The position numbers were made by a program, and so were the translations under genes. From REEB95 sp035934995 (GTDB taxonomy: Bacteria > Pseudomonadota > Alphaproteobacteria > ATCC43930 > CGMCC-115725), in the NCBI GenBank assembly GCA_035934995.1, contig DASYXI010000014.1, forward strand, positions 1 through 64,000: a DNA stretch of 64,000 nt, given 5' to 3'. This document shows, one piece after another, positions 24,320 through 32,478 of the stretch; the first letter of the stretch is position 1, and every line of letters starts with the position of its first letter. Under the pieces are notes generated by a model. That model was not told the DNA's origin, searched no databases, and worked only from the letters and a program-made list of their open reading frames with translations.

Positions 24320-25336
24320 ATGCGTAAGATTCGTGCAGCGGCGATGGCGATGGCATTCGCGGCCGCCGTCTTTGCCGGATACGCGCCGGCGCGTGCCGCC
24401 GAGCCGTTGAAGATCACGATCTCCTGGGCGGTGGTTCCCGGGCAACTGACCGCGGTGCTGTTCAACAATCCGGCGATCCTCAAGCACTACGGCAAGAGCT
24501 ACACCGTCGAGCTGACGCATTTCCGCGGCAGCACGCCGCAGATCACCAGCCTGGCCTCGGGCAATGTCGATTTCGCGTCGCTGGCCTTCTCGTCCTTCGG
24601 ATTGGCGATTCAGAACGCGCACCTCGACGACATCCGCGTCGTCGCCGATCTCTATCAGGACGGCATTCCCGGCTACTACACCAGCGAGTACATGGTCCGT
24701 GCCGACAGCGGCATCACCAAGCCCGAAGACCTGAAGGGCAAGATCGTCGCCACCAACGCCATCGGCGGCGCGGTCGACATCGCCTCGAAGAAATTCCTGC
24801 TGAACCACGGCCTCCAGGCAAACCGCGATTATCAGGTCGTCGAGGTGCAGTTCCCGAACATGCTGGCCTCGCTCGAGGAGAAGAAGGTCGATCTCGCCAC
24901 CCTGATCATGCCGTTCTCGATCGAGGCGCATAAGCAGGGCAACCTCAAGACGCTGTTCACCGTCGGCGACGCGATGGGTCCGGCGCAGACGACGCTGCTG
25001 GTGGCGCGCGCGCCGTTCATCAAGGCGCATCGCGCCGTGCTGGTCGATTTCTTCGAGGATTGGATCCGCGCGCTGCACTGGTTCTACGATCCGAAGAACC
25101 GCGAGCAGGCGATCAAGATCGTCGCCGACTTCACCAAGAAGCCGCCGTCGGAATATTCCGACTGGCTGTTCACGCACAAGGACAACTACCGCAACGTCAA
25201 CGCGCTGCCGAACCTGACGGCGTTGCAGAACAATCTCAACGTCCAGAAGGAATTGGGATTTCTCAACATTCCGATCGACGTGAAGAAATACGCCGATATC
25301 TCGCTCGTCACCGAGGCGGCGAAGCGTCTGCACTGA
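24320..25336 (+). CDS. ABC transporter substrate-binding protein (SsuA/TauA/NMT1-like)
   Basis: A 338-residue periplasmic protein with a Sec signal peptide (RKIRAAAMAMAFAAAVFAGYAPARA, cut near residue 26-27). The body follows the NMT1/SsuA pattern: ILKHYGKSYTVELTHFRGSTPQITSLASGNVDFASL and EDLKGKIVATNAIGG. These receptors bind taurine, alkanesulfonates, nitrate, pyrimidines or aromatic acids, so the ligand cannot be named. GGGAGGGA precedes the ATG. A TTGACA box (24248-24253) is a possible -35. First gene of a four-gene importer operon. Confidence 0.9.
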   Translation: MRKIRAAAMAMAFAAAVFAGYAPARAAEPLKITISWAVVPGQLTAVLFNNPAILKHYGKSYTVELTHFRGSTPQITSLASGNVDFASLAFSSFGLAIQNAHLDDIRVVADLYQDGIPGYYTSEYMVRADSGITKPEDLKGKIVATNAIGGAVDIASKKFLLNHGLQANRDYQVVEVQFPNMLASLEEKKVDLATLIMPFSIEAHKQGNLKTLFTVGDAMGPAQTTLLVARAPFIKAHRAVLVDFFEDWIRALHWFYDPKNREQAIKIVADFTKKPPSEYSDWLFTHKDNYRNVNALPNLTALQNNLNVQKELGFLNIPIDVKKYADISLVTEAAKRLH

Positions 25337-25352
25337 CACGGCCGGTTTGACC

Positions 25353-26141
25353 ATGGCAGGGATTTCGTTCCGCGAGGTTCGTCACACGTACCGGCCGCCG
25401 CGCGGAAAGCCGGTGCTCGCGCTCGAAGGTGTGTCGCTCGACGTTCCGGATCGCGAGTTCCTGGCGCTGCTCGGCCCGTCAGGTTGCGGCAAGAGCACGC
25501 TGCTCTATCTGCTCGGCGGTTTCATTCCGGTCGAAGGCGGCGCGATCACCGTCGGCGGCAAGCCGGTCGACGGACCAAGCCCCGACCGCGGCATCGTCTT
25601 CCAGCATTTCGCGTTGTTTCCGTGGAAGACGGTGCGCCAGAACATCCTCTACGGCCTCGAGAAGCAGGGCATGGCCAAGGCCGAGCGCGAAAAGCGGGCG
25701 CAGGAATTCGTCGAGCTGGTGCATCTGAAGGGCTTCGAAGACAGCTATCCGTCGCAGCTGTCGGGCGGCATGCGCCAGCGCGTCGCCATCGCGCGGACGC
25801 TGGCGGTGGAACCCGAAATCCTGCTGATGGACGAGCCGTTCGGCGCGCTCGACGCGCAGACCCGCGCGCTGATGCACGAGGAACTGCTCGCGATCATGCG
25901 GCGCGCGCCCAAGACGGTGGTGTTCGTCACCCACGACGTGCGCGAGGCGGTCTATCTCGCCGATCGCGTCGCGGTGATGTCGGCGCGGCCGGGCCGCATC
26001 AAGGAAATCGTCGACACCAAGTTTAAGAGCAACGCGCGCGGCGAGGAACTTTTGCAGACGCGCGAGTTCGCCGACAAGGTCGACCATCTGTGGAAGCTGG
26101 TGCGCGACGAGGCGATCCGCGCCCAAGGGACGCGCGCGTGA
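25353..26141 (+). CDS. ABC transporter ATP-binding protein (SsuB/TauB-like)
   Basis: A 262-residue ATPase of the nitrate/sulfonate/taurine branch. Walker A (GPSGCGKST), FQHFALFPWKTV around the Q-loop, the signature LSGGMRQR, Walker B (ILLMDEPFGALD) and the H-loop (VTHDV) are all intact. ATG 25353 is used; a TTG two codons earlier is less likely. The stop overlaps the next start (GTGA). It should power import through the two permeases that follow. Confidence 0.94.
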   Translation: MAGISFREVRHTYRPPRGKPVLALEGVSLDVPDREFLALLGPSGCGKSTLLYLLGGFIPVEGGAITVGGKPVDGPSPDRGIVFQHFALFPWKTVRQNILYGLEKQGMAKAEREKRAQEFVELVHLKGFEDSYPSQLSGGMRQRVAIARTLAVEPEILLMDEPFGALDAQTRALMHEELLAIMRRAPKTVVFVTHDVREAVYLADRVAVMSARPGRIKEIVDTKFKSNARGEELLQTREFADKVDHLWKLVRDEAIRAQGTRA

Positions 26142-26947
26142 GCGGCGCGGCCGCGCTCGAAGCCGATACCCGGCGGACACCGGCGCGGCCGCTGATCGAA
26201 CGCCTCGCTGGCGCGCTCTGGCGCGCGCTGCCGGTGATCGTGGTCTGTATCGCCTGGCAAATCGCCCCATCGGTCGGCGTGATCAATCCCGACGCGCTGC
26301 CGCCGCTGAGCGCCGTCGTCACGGCATGGTGGGGCCTGGTGACGGACGGCAGCCTGGCCAGCAACGGCCTGACCTCGCTCTACGAAGTCGTTGTCGGCCT
26401 CGGCCTCAGCATCGTCGTCGGCGTCGGCGCGGGCGTGTTGATGGCGTGGTACGCGCCGGTCGAGGCGATCGTCAGCCCGCTGATGAAGAGCCTCTATCCG
26501 ATGCCGAAATCGGCGCTGATTCCGGTGATGATCCTGTGGTTCGGTCTCGGGCCGAACTCCAAGATCGCCTCGATCTTCGCCGGCTGTTTATTGCCGGTCG
26601 TGCTCAGTTCCTATAACGGCGCGCGCGGCGTCGACCAGACGCTGATCTGGTCGGCGCTCGGCCTCGGCGCGTCGCGACGCCGGGTGCTGTGGGAGGTCGT
26701 GGTCCCCGCCGCGTTGCCCGAGATCATGGCCGGCATCCGCAATGCGCTGGCGATTTCCTTCATCCTGATGGTGGCGGCCGAATTCCTCGTCGGCCAGCAC
26801 GGCATCGGCTATCTCATCTCGTTCCTCGGCGACGGCGGCGTCTATGACGCGATGTTCGCCGGCGTGCTCACCGTCTCGGCCTTCGGCTTCCTCGCCGACC
26901 GCGTCTATCTCCTGTTCATGAACCGGATGCTGCGATGGCGGGAATGA
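26138..26947 (+). CDS. ABC transporter permease (SsuC/TauC-like), first
   Basis: A 269-residue inner-membrane permease with six predicted helices. The EAA loop is VDQTLIWSALGLGASRRRVLWEVVVPAALPEIMAGI, the contact site for the ATPase. The PMPKSALIPVMILWFGLG segment is typical of the family. Start GTG 26138 is chosen for its GTGA overlap with the ATPase gene. The first 30 residues are variable. A second, different permease follows, so the channel is probably a heterodimer. Confidence 0.9.
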   Translation: MSGAAALEADTRRTPARPLIERLAGALWRALPVIVVCIAWQIAPSVGVINPDALPPLSAVVTAWWGLVTDGSLASNGLTSLYEVVVGLGLSIVVGVGAGVLMAWYAPVEAIVSPLMKSLYPMPKSALIPVMILWFGLGPNSKIASIFAGCLLPVVLSSYNGARGVDQTLIWSALGLGASRRRVLWEVVVPAALPEIMAGIRNALAISFILMVAAEFLVGQHGIGYLISFLGDGGVYDAMFAGVLTVSAFGFLADRVYLLFMNRMLRWRE

Positions 26948-27726
26948 GCGATCCCGGCCGCCGCGAGGCCGCTCTCACCGCGCTGCGCGTGGGCTCCGGT
27001 CTCGTGTTCTTCGCCGCGTGGCAACTCACCGCCATGTCGCACGTCTTCTCGGACTTCCTGCTGCCGTCGGTGCCGGTGGTGTTCGAGCGGCTGTGGCACG
27101 ATCTGATCACCGGCGATCTGCTCTACGGCATCGTGCTGACGCTGATCCGCACCTTCATCGGCTTCGTGCTGGCGGCGGTGGGCGGCGTGATACTCGGCGT
27201 GTCGATCGCGCGCGTTCCGTTGGTGCGCTGGTTCTTCGATCCGCTCGTTTCGGTCGGCCTGCCGATGCCCAAGATCGCCTTCCTGCCGATCTTCATGCTG
27301 TGGTTCGGCGTGTTCGACACGTCGAAGGTGCTGATGGTGGCGTTCTCGTCGATCTTTCCGGTGATCGTCGAGGCCTGGGCCGGCACGCAGAACATCGATA
27401 AGTACATGACGTGGTCGGCGATGAGCTTGGGCGTCAACCGCCACCGGTTCTTGTGGGAGATCGCGCTGCCGGCGGCGCTGCCGCAGGTCTTCACCGGCCT
27501 TCAGGTGGCGCTGCCGATCGCGCTCATTGTCGACATCGTCTGCGAGATGCAGATGGGCGGCGAGGGCATGGGCGGCTCGATCATGACCGACATGCGCTTC
27601 GCCGATTCACCCGGCGTCTTCGCCTATATCATCGCCATCGCCATCGTCGGCATGATCCTGGTGAAAGCGATGGAGATCGTCCGCCGGCGCCTCTTAGTTT
27701 GGCACCAAGAAACGCAGACGGCGTAG
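26935..27726 (+). CDS. ABC transporter permease (SsuC/TauC-like), second
   Basis: A 263-residue permease with six helices. It carries LPMPKIAFLPIFMLWFGVFD and an EAA loop around MTWSAMSLGVNRHRFLWEIALPAALPQVF. It is related to, but distinct from, the permease before it, and overlaps that gene. ATG 26944 (ATGA overlap) is an alternative start three codons inside. It closes the transporter operon; the next gene looks foreign. Confidence 0.9.
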   Translation: MAGMSDPGRREAALTALRVGSGLVFFAAWQLTAMSHVFSDFLLPSVPVVFERLWHDLITGDLLYGIVLTLIRTFIGFVLAAVGGVILGVSIARVPLVRWFFDPLVSVGLPMPKIAFLPIFMLWFGVFDTSKVLMVAFSSIFPVIVEAWAGTQNIDKYMTWSAMSLGVNRHRFLWEIALPAALPQVFTGLQVALPIALIVDIVCEMQMGGEGMGGSIMTDMRFADSPGVFAYIIAIAIVGMILVKAMEIVRRRLLVWHQETQTA

Positions 27727-27757
27727 ATGTCCTTCTAGTTCCGAGGCGCTGCTCAAC

Positions 27758-28579
27758 ATGGAAACGACAGAAAAGATTGTTGAGGCCTATGTACGGCACG
27801 TAAAGGGGTGGGCGACGATCGCAAACGTCCGCTGCGATAAGCAATTTGAGATCGATCTCTTGGCAATCGATCCGAAGACATTGTCACGTTATCACATAGA
27901 AACAAGCGTTTCGGGTTCTCAGGCTTATGCGAAGCTCACTGCCAAAAATTTCGATGCCGCGCTTCTTAAAGTCCGCGTCCAGAAACCAAAGATGCGCCGC
28001 ACAATTGGGTATTTCATCCAGAACAAATTCGGGCCAACAGAAATTGTCTCGAAGCTGCGGTCATACGGTTTCACACCAGGCGATTATGAAAAGGTAATCG
28101 TGACCTGGGGGTGGACGCCCGAGGCAAAACAGGCGGCGGATAGTGCTGGAATTAAACTCTGGGACTTCCGCGATATCATGCGTCAAATCGCGCATTCGAT
28201 TCACGATAAGCGTTCGTATTTCAGCGACGATACACTTCGAACAATTAATTTGTTTGTACGCGCTCTTGATGACGTCGAATTCGCGGACGACGGCGATGAT
28301 ATTTTGATTTCGAAGAACCTGACGAGAAACGTGCATCAGAATCGATCGTCAGAAAATCCATTGGCGGCACCATTTTGGGTTTATCGCAACTGGATACACC
28401 AACGAGCAAGGCTTCACCGGTCTAGTTGCAGCTATTGCAAAGATGGAAAGGGTGCCCAAGGCACAAAGGCAACGACCACGGGCGATTGGAAACCATTTCC
28501 GAATGAAGCAGAAGCCAAAGCGTTCCTTGTTGGAACGCGCTACGGAGATGCGAGACCATGCGGCGTCTGCATGCGCTGA
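27758..28579 (+). CDS. Nuclease-like protein with C-terminal CxxC pairs, probably acquired
   Basis: A 273-residue protein. Residues about 8-60 resemble a PD-(D/E)XK nuclease core: KQFEIDLLAIDPKTLSRYHIETSVS, where the usual lysine of the ExK triad reads Thr/Ser. The nuclease role is therefore doubtful. The end has two CxxC pairs (SCSYCKDGKG and PCGVCM) with a WKPF...EAEAKAF stretch between them, suggesting a zinc-binding module. Codon use and base content are clearly less GC-rich than in both neighbours, and the gene stands alone between the importer operon and the biotin cluster. A defence or mobile-DNA role is possible but unproven. Confidence 0.6.
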   Translation: METTEKIVEAYVRHVKGWATIANVRCDKQFEIDLLAIDPKTLSRYHIETSVSGSQAYAKLTAKNFDAALLKVRVQKPKMRRTIGYFIQNKFGPTEIVSKLRSYGFTPGDYEKVIVTWGWTPEAKQAADSAGIKLWDFRDIMRQIAHSIHDKRSYFSDDTLRTINLFVRALDDVEFADDGDDILISKNLTRNVHQNRSSENPLAAPFWVYRNWIHQRARLHRSSCSYCKDGKGAQGTKATTTGDWKPFPNEAEAKAFLVGTRYGDARPCGVCMR

Positions 28580-28644
28580 TCTAATCTCCGGTGGTTGCTC
28601 ATTGTCTTCACCGCCGCAACGGTGATGAACCGCCCACGCGGGCG

Positions 28645-29568
28645 TCACTCGCCGAGTATGACGCCGGCCTCGATGCCGGCTTCGCCAGCCGCGACTTTCT
28701 TGCCGTCGCCGAGCCGGCAGCGCTTGATCTCGACGAAGCCGCCGTGGGCATAGACGCTGAAACCCTCTGGCGTGGACGCAACGATTTGCCCGGCCTTGAG
28801 GCCGCGCACGGCGCCGAAGGTCGCGGCCGGCCGCTTGCGCGCGTCGAACAGCTGGAGCTTCTGGCCGCGATATTTGGTCCACGCGCCGGGCGACGGATCG
28901 CAGCCGCGGATCAAATCGTAGATCCGGTCGATCGAGCTCGACCAATTGACTTGCGATTCACGCTCGCGCACCCAGCCTTCGTAGGTAGCGAGGCTTTCGT
29001 CCTGCGGCGCTTCATGGCCGCGGCCCTCGGCCACCATTTGCGCCGCTTCGATCATCGCGGCGACGCCCATGTGGAAGATCTTGTCGAAATAGAGCGTGCC
29101 CACGGTGTCGTCGGGGCCGATTTCGACTTCGCGTTGCAGAATGATGGCGCCCTCGTCGAGCCCGTCCGACGGACGCAGGACGGTGAGGCCGGTGCGTTTT
29201 TCGCCGTTGATCACCGCCCAGCTGATGGCCGACGGTCCGCGATGCAACGGCAGCAGCGACGGATGGAACAGCAGCATGCCGTGCTTCGGCAGGTTGACGA
29301 AAGCCTGCGGCAAGAACTGCGTGACGAAGGCGAGCAGGCCGATATCGGCGTTGAGATTGCGCAGCGTATCGAGCGCTTCGGCCGCGCCGTAATCCTTGAA
29401 CGTGAAAACCGGAATCTTGCGCTCGACGGCGGCCGCGCGGAGCGGATCGGTTTTGCCGCCCGGCTGCTCGGGCGGACTGAACACGGCGACGACCTGATCG
29501 CCGTGGCCGGCGAAAGCATCGAGCACGGCCTTGCCGAAGGCCTGTTGACCAACAATCACGACGCGCAT
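28645..29568 (-). CDS. Formyltransferase-family protein like the hydrolase domain of 10-formyl-THF dehydrogenase
   Basis: A 307-residue protein with a formyl-transferase N-domain and a C-terminal OB-like domain. The catalytic block is HPSLLPLHRGPSAISWAVINGEKRTG plus the aspartate in PSDGLDEGAII. The segment ATYEGWVRERESQVNWSSSIDRIYDLIRG and the following DPSPGAWT match the FDH hydrolase domain better than methionyl-tRNA formyltransferase. It may hydrolyse 10-formyl-THF or move a formyl group to an unknown acceptor. It is the third gene of the bioF-bioD strand, 21 bp after bioD. Confidence 0.8.
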   Translation of the reverse strand: MRVVIVGQQAFGKAVLDAFAGHGDQVVAVFSPPEQPGGKTDPLRAAAVERKIPVFTFKDYGAAEALDTLRNLNADIGLLAFVTQFLPQAFVNLPKHGMLLFHPSLLPLHRGPSAISWAVINGEKRTGLTVLRPSDGLDEGAIILQREVEIGPDDTVGTLYFDKIFHMGVAAMIEAAQMVAEGRGHEAPQDESLATYEGWVRERESQVNWSSSIDRIYDLIRGCDPSPGAWTKYRGQKLQLFDARKRPAATFGAVRGLKAGQIVASTPEGFSVYAHGGFVEIKRCRLGDGKKVAAGEAGIEAGVILGE

Positions 29569-29589
29569 TTTTTCTTGTCTCCCCGGCCC

Positions 29590-30285
29590 TCATCTAACAT
29601 GCGTCGGCGTGCCGCAAAAGAGGTCGGCGAGGGCGGCGAAGGCGGGATGCGATGCACCCAGCGACAGGCGCGGAATTGCCACGACCGGGACGGGCGCCGT
29701 AAAACGCGCGAGAGAACGCATGTTCTCGCTCAAGCTGACGGTTGAACCCGCTGTTTCGCTTGCAACCACGGCGTGAACGGCGATGCTGCGACGTTGTAAC
29801 GCAGCCAACGCCGTCAGCGCGTGAGTCTGCGCGCCGAGATACGTGCCGCTGACGAGCAGCGCCGGAACGCCCAATGCAGCGATCCAATCGATCACAGTCT
29901 GCCGCTCCGTAATCGGCGACATCACGCCACCGACGCCCTCGATGATGACCCTATCGGCGGCGGCCATCGCCCGGCGCGAAAAGGCGACGACGGCGTCGAA
30001 GTCGACGCTCTTGCCTTCGGCCGCCGCCGCCATGTCGGGTGCCAACGCGGCGCGATACCGGAACGGCGCGATGCGATCGAGACCAGCCGGCGAAACCGGC
30101 TCGCCGAGCGCGGTCAGCAGTGAACCCGGATCGCTCGCTGGCGCGTGCGCCGGATCGAAACCGCTGGCCAGCGGCTTGAACGTCGCGACCGCGCGGCCGC
30201 GACGGCGAAGCTCGGCAACGAGCCCGCAGGCGACGAAGGTCTTGCCGACATCGGTGCCGGCGCCGGTGATGAAAATCGCGCTCAC
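29590..30285 (-). CDS. bioD: Dethiobiotin synthase
   Basis: A 231-residue ATP-dependent ring-closing enzyme that turns 7,8-diaminopelargonic acid and CO2 into dethiobiotin. The P-loop is GAGTDVGKTFVACGL at the N-terminus; FKPLASGFD and IIEGVGGVMSPI are conserved substrate-binding segments. Start GTG 30285 overlaps the bioF stop (GTGA), so translation is coupled. A longer open frame upstream lies inside bioF and is not used. Last step before BioB, encoded divergently. Confidence 0.95.
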   Translation of the reverse strand: MSAIFITGAGTDVGKTFVACGLVAELRRRGRAVATFKPLASGFDPAHAPASDPGSLLTALGEPVSPAGLDRIAPFRYRAALAPDMAAAAEGKSVDFDAVVAFSRRAMAAADRVIIEGVGGVMSPITERQTVIDWIAALGVPALLVSGTYLGAQTHALTALAALQRRSIAVHAVVASETAGSTVSLSENMRSLARFTAPVPVVAIPRLSLGASHPAFAALADLFCGTPTHVR

Positions 30286-31433
30286 GCCAGCACGCGCTCG
30301 CGCATCAATGCCGCGACCCGATCGATATCGGTATCGGCGTGGCCGGCGGTGAACGCGAACCGCAGCCGCGCCGTGCCGTCGGGGACCGTGGGCGGCCGGA
30401 TGGCGACGGCGAGGAAGCCTTCGTCCTCGAGCCGGCGCGACGCCGCGAGTGCGCGCTCGGCCGTGCCCAGGACCACGGGTACGATGGCGCTCTGCGCTTC
30501 CGGCAAGCCGGCGGCGCGGGTGAAACGGCGCGCATTGCGCAGCGGCTTTGCCGTCAGATCGGGATCGCCGGCGATGATATCGAGCGCGGCGCTGGCGGCG
30601 GCCACCGTCGCCGGCGGCAAGCCGGTCGAGTAGACGAAGCTGCGGGCGCGGTTCGCGATCAGGTCGATGACGGGGCGCGACGCGCACAGATAGCCGCCGT
30701 AGCCGCCGGCTGCTTTCGACAGCGTGCCCATCTGCAGCGGAATGTCGGGGAGCGCGGCGTGCGCGAACCGCGCGCCGCGGCCGCCGCCGACGACGCCGAG
30801 CCCGTGCGCATCGTCGACCATCAGCCACGCATCGTGACGCGCCGCCAAGGCGGCGAGGTCCGGCAGCGGCGCCAGATCGCCATCCATCGAGAACACACCG
30901 TCGGTCGCGATCAGCACGTTGGCGTGTTGCGGCCGGAATTCCGTGAGCAGCGCCGCGGCGTGTTCGACGTCGTTGTGGCGATAGGCCAGGACGTTGGCGC
31001 GCGCCAACCGCGCGCCCGCCCACAGGCAGGCATGCGCGAGCTCGTCGATCAACACCAGATCGTCGCGGCCGATCAGCGCCGGAACGATGCCGGCGTTGGC
31101 GAGATAACCGGAGCCGAAGACGCAGGCGGCTTCCGAACCTTTGAGTCGCGCCAGGCGCGACTCAAGCGCGGCGAAGAGCGGATGATTGCCGGTGACGAGG
31201 CGGGACGCGCCGGCGCCGGTACCATGGCGTTCGAGCGCCGCGCTCGCCGCCGCCTTGACCTGCGGATGATGCGACAGGTTGAGATAGTCGTTGCACGAGA
31301 ACGACACCAGCCGCCGCCCGTTGCGCAGCACGTGGATGCCGTCGGTGCGCGCCGTGTCGATCAGGCTGCGGCGCAACTGTCGTGCCTCGAGGTCACGCAG
31401 TTTCTGGGCGGCGAATTGATCGAGCGCGGTCAC
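30282..31433 (-). CDS. bioF: 8-amino-7-oxononanoate synthase
   Basis: A 383-residue PLP enzyme that condenses pimeloyl-ACP (or -CoA) with L-alanine, the first step of the biotin ring pathway. Features are FSCNDYLNLSHHP, VDDAHGLGVVG, and the PLP lysine in GTLSKAAGGYGG. GTG 31433 is chosen because it gives the usual N-terminus; an ATG at 31484 would overlap the divergent bioB gene. No good ribosome site is seen at 31433, so the start is the weak point. Confidence 0.94.
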   Translation of the reverse strand: MTALDQFAAQKLRDLEARQLRRSLIDTARTDGIHVLRNGRRLVSFSCNDYLNLSHHPQVKAAASAALERHGTGAGASRLVTGNHPLFAALESRLARLKGSEAACVFGSGYLANAGIVPALIGRDDLVLIDELAHACLWAGARLARANVLAYRHNDVEHAAALLTEFRPQHANVLIATDGVFSMDGDLAPLPDLAALAARHDAWLMVDDAHGLGVVGGGRGARFAHAALPDIPLQMGTLSKAAGGYGGYLCASRPVIDLIANRARSFVYSTGLPPATVAAASAALDIIAGDPDLTAKPLRNARRFTRAAGLPEAQSAIVPVVLGTAERALAASRRLEDEGFLAVAIRPPTVPDGTARLRFAFTAGHADTDIDRVAALMRERVLA

Positions 31434-31509
31434 GGGAGCTTTCGCTTGACGCTGGGTCCTTGTAGCCTTAACCCGGCATCGCATGAAAGCAAGACCGGAA
31501 GGGGCGGGA
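31434..31509. promoter_or_regulatory. Shared promoter region of the divergent biotin genes
   Basis: Only 76 bp separate bioF and bioB. TTGACG (31447-31452) is followed 17 bases later by TAACCC, a weak plus-strand promoter candidate. No BioR-type TTATMTATAA site or BirA-type operator is visible, so control of this pair is not evident from the sequence. Confidence 0.3.
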
Positions 31510-32478
31510 ATGCCGAAGGACGCCGAACGGCACGACATCCGGCACAATTGGACGCGGAACGAGATTGCCGCGCTCTACGATTTGCCCTTTGGTGAATTGT
31601 TGTTCCGCGCCCAGACGCTGCATCGCGCTTATTTCGAGCCCAACCAGGTCCAGCTTTCGACCCTGCTGTCGATCAAGACCGGCGGCTGCCCCGAAGATTG
31701 CGCCTATTGTCCGCAAAGCGCGCATTACGATGCCGGCGTCGACGCCGCCAAGTTGATGGACGTCGACGCGGTCCTGGCCGAAGCGCGCGCGGCGAAGGAG
31801 CAAGGCGCGCAGCGGTTCTGCATGGGTGCGGCGTGGCGCGAACCCAAGGACCGCGATCTCGACGCGGTTTGCGCCATGGTCGCGGGCGTCAAGGCGCTCG
31901 GTCTCGAAACCTGCGCGACGCTCGGCATGCTGACCGGCGATCAGGCGGAGCGTCTCAAGGATGCCGGGCTCGACTACTACAACCACAATCTCGACACCGC
32001 GCCCGAATTCTACGGCACGATCATCAGCACACGGCAGTATCAGGACCGTCTCGATACGCTCGCGCATGTGCGCACGGCGGGCATGAAAGTGTGCTGCGGC
32101 GGCATCGTCGGCATGGGCGAGAACCGCGAACATCGCGTCGGCTTGATCGCGGCGCTCGCCAATCTGCCCGAGCATCCCGACAGCGTGCCGATCAACATGC
32201 TGGTCAAGGTTGCGGGCACGCCTCTGACCGATGTTGAAGCGCTCGATGATCTCGAGTTCGTGCGGACGATCGCGGTTGCGCGCGTCTGCATGCCCAAATC
32301 GGTGGTGCGGCTGTCGGCCGGACGCGAAGGCATGAGCGAGGCGCTCCAGGCGCTGTGCTTCCTGGCCGGGGCCAATTCGATCTTCTGCGGCGCGCGCCTG
32401 CTGACGACGCCCAATCCGGCACGCGACGTCGATCGCGCGATGATGGACCGGCTCGGTCTGTCGCCGATGACGTCGTGA
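31510..32478 (+). CDS. bioB: Biotin synthase
   Basis: A 322-residue radical-SAM enzyme that inserts sulfur into dethiobiotin. The 4Fe-4S site is CPEDCAYC; the [2Fe-2S] ligands lie further on, e.g. CCGGIVGMGE and the R-x-S region RLSAGREGM. Length and order match the family. Start 31510 (MPKDAERHDIRHNW) is preferred because a GGGGCGGGA purine run lies before it; ATG 31483 is an in-frame alternative that would add nine residues. It is coupled to bioA by a GTGA overlap. Confidence 0.97.
   Translation: MPKDAERHDIRHNWTRNEIAALYDLPFGELLFRAQTLHRAYFEPNQVQLSTLLSIKTGGCPEDCAYCPQSAHYDAGVDAAKLMDVDAVLAEARAAKEQGAQRFCMGAAWREPKDRDLDAVCAMVAGVKALGLETCATLGMLTGDQAERLKDAGLDYYNHNLDTAPEFYGTIISTRQYQDRLDTLAHVRTAGMKVCCGGIVGMGENREHRVGLIAALANLPEHPDSVPINMLVKVAGTPLTDVEALDDLEFVRTIAVARVCMPKSVVRLSAGREGMSEALQALCFLAGANSIFCGARLLTTPNPARDVDRAMMDRLGLSPMTS

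Noticed and set aside
24161..25354. Upstream extension of the CoxL-like frame by about 398 codons
   Set aside because: The extension runs antisense through the ABC binding-protein gene. The family N-terminus is at 24160.
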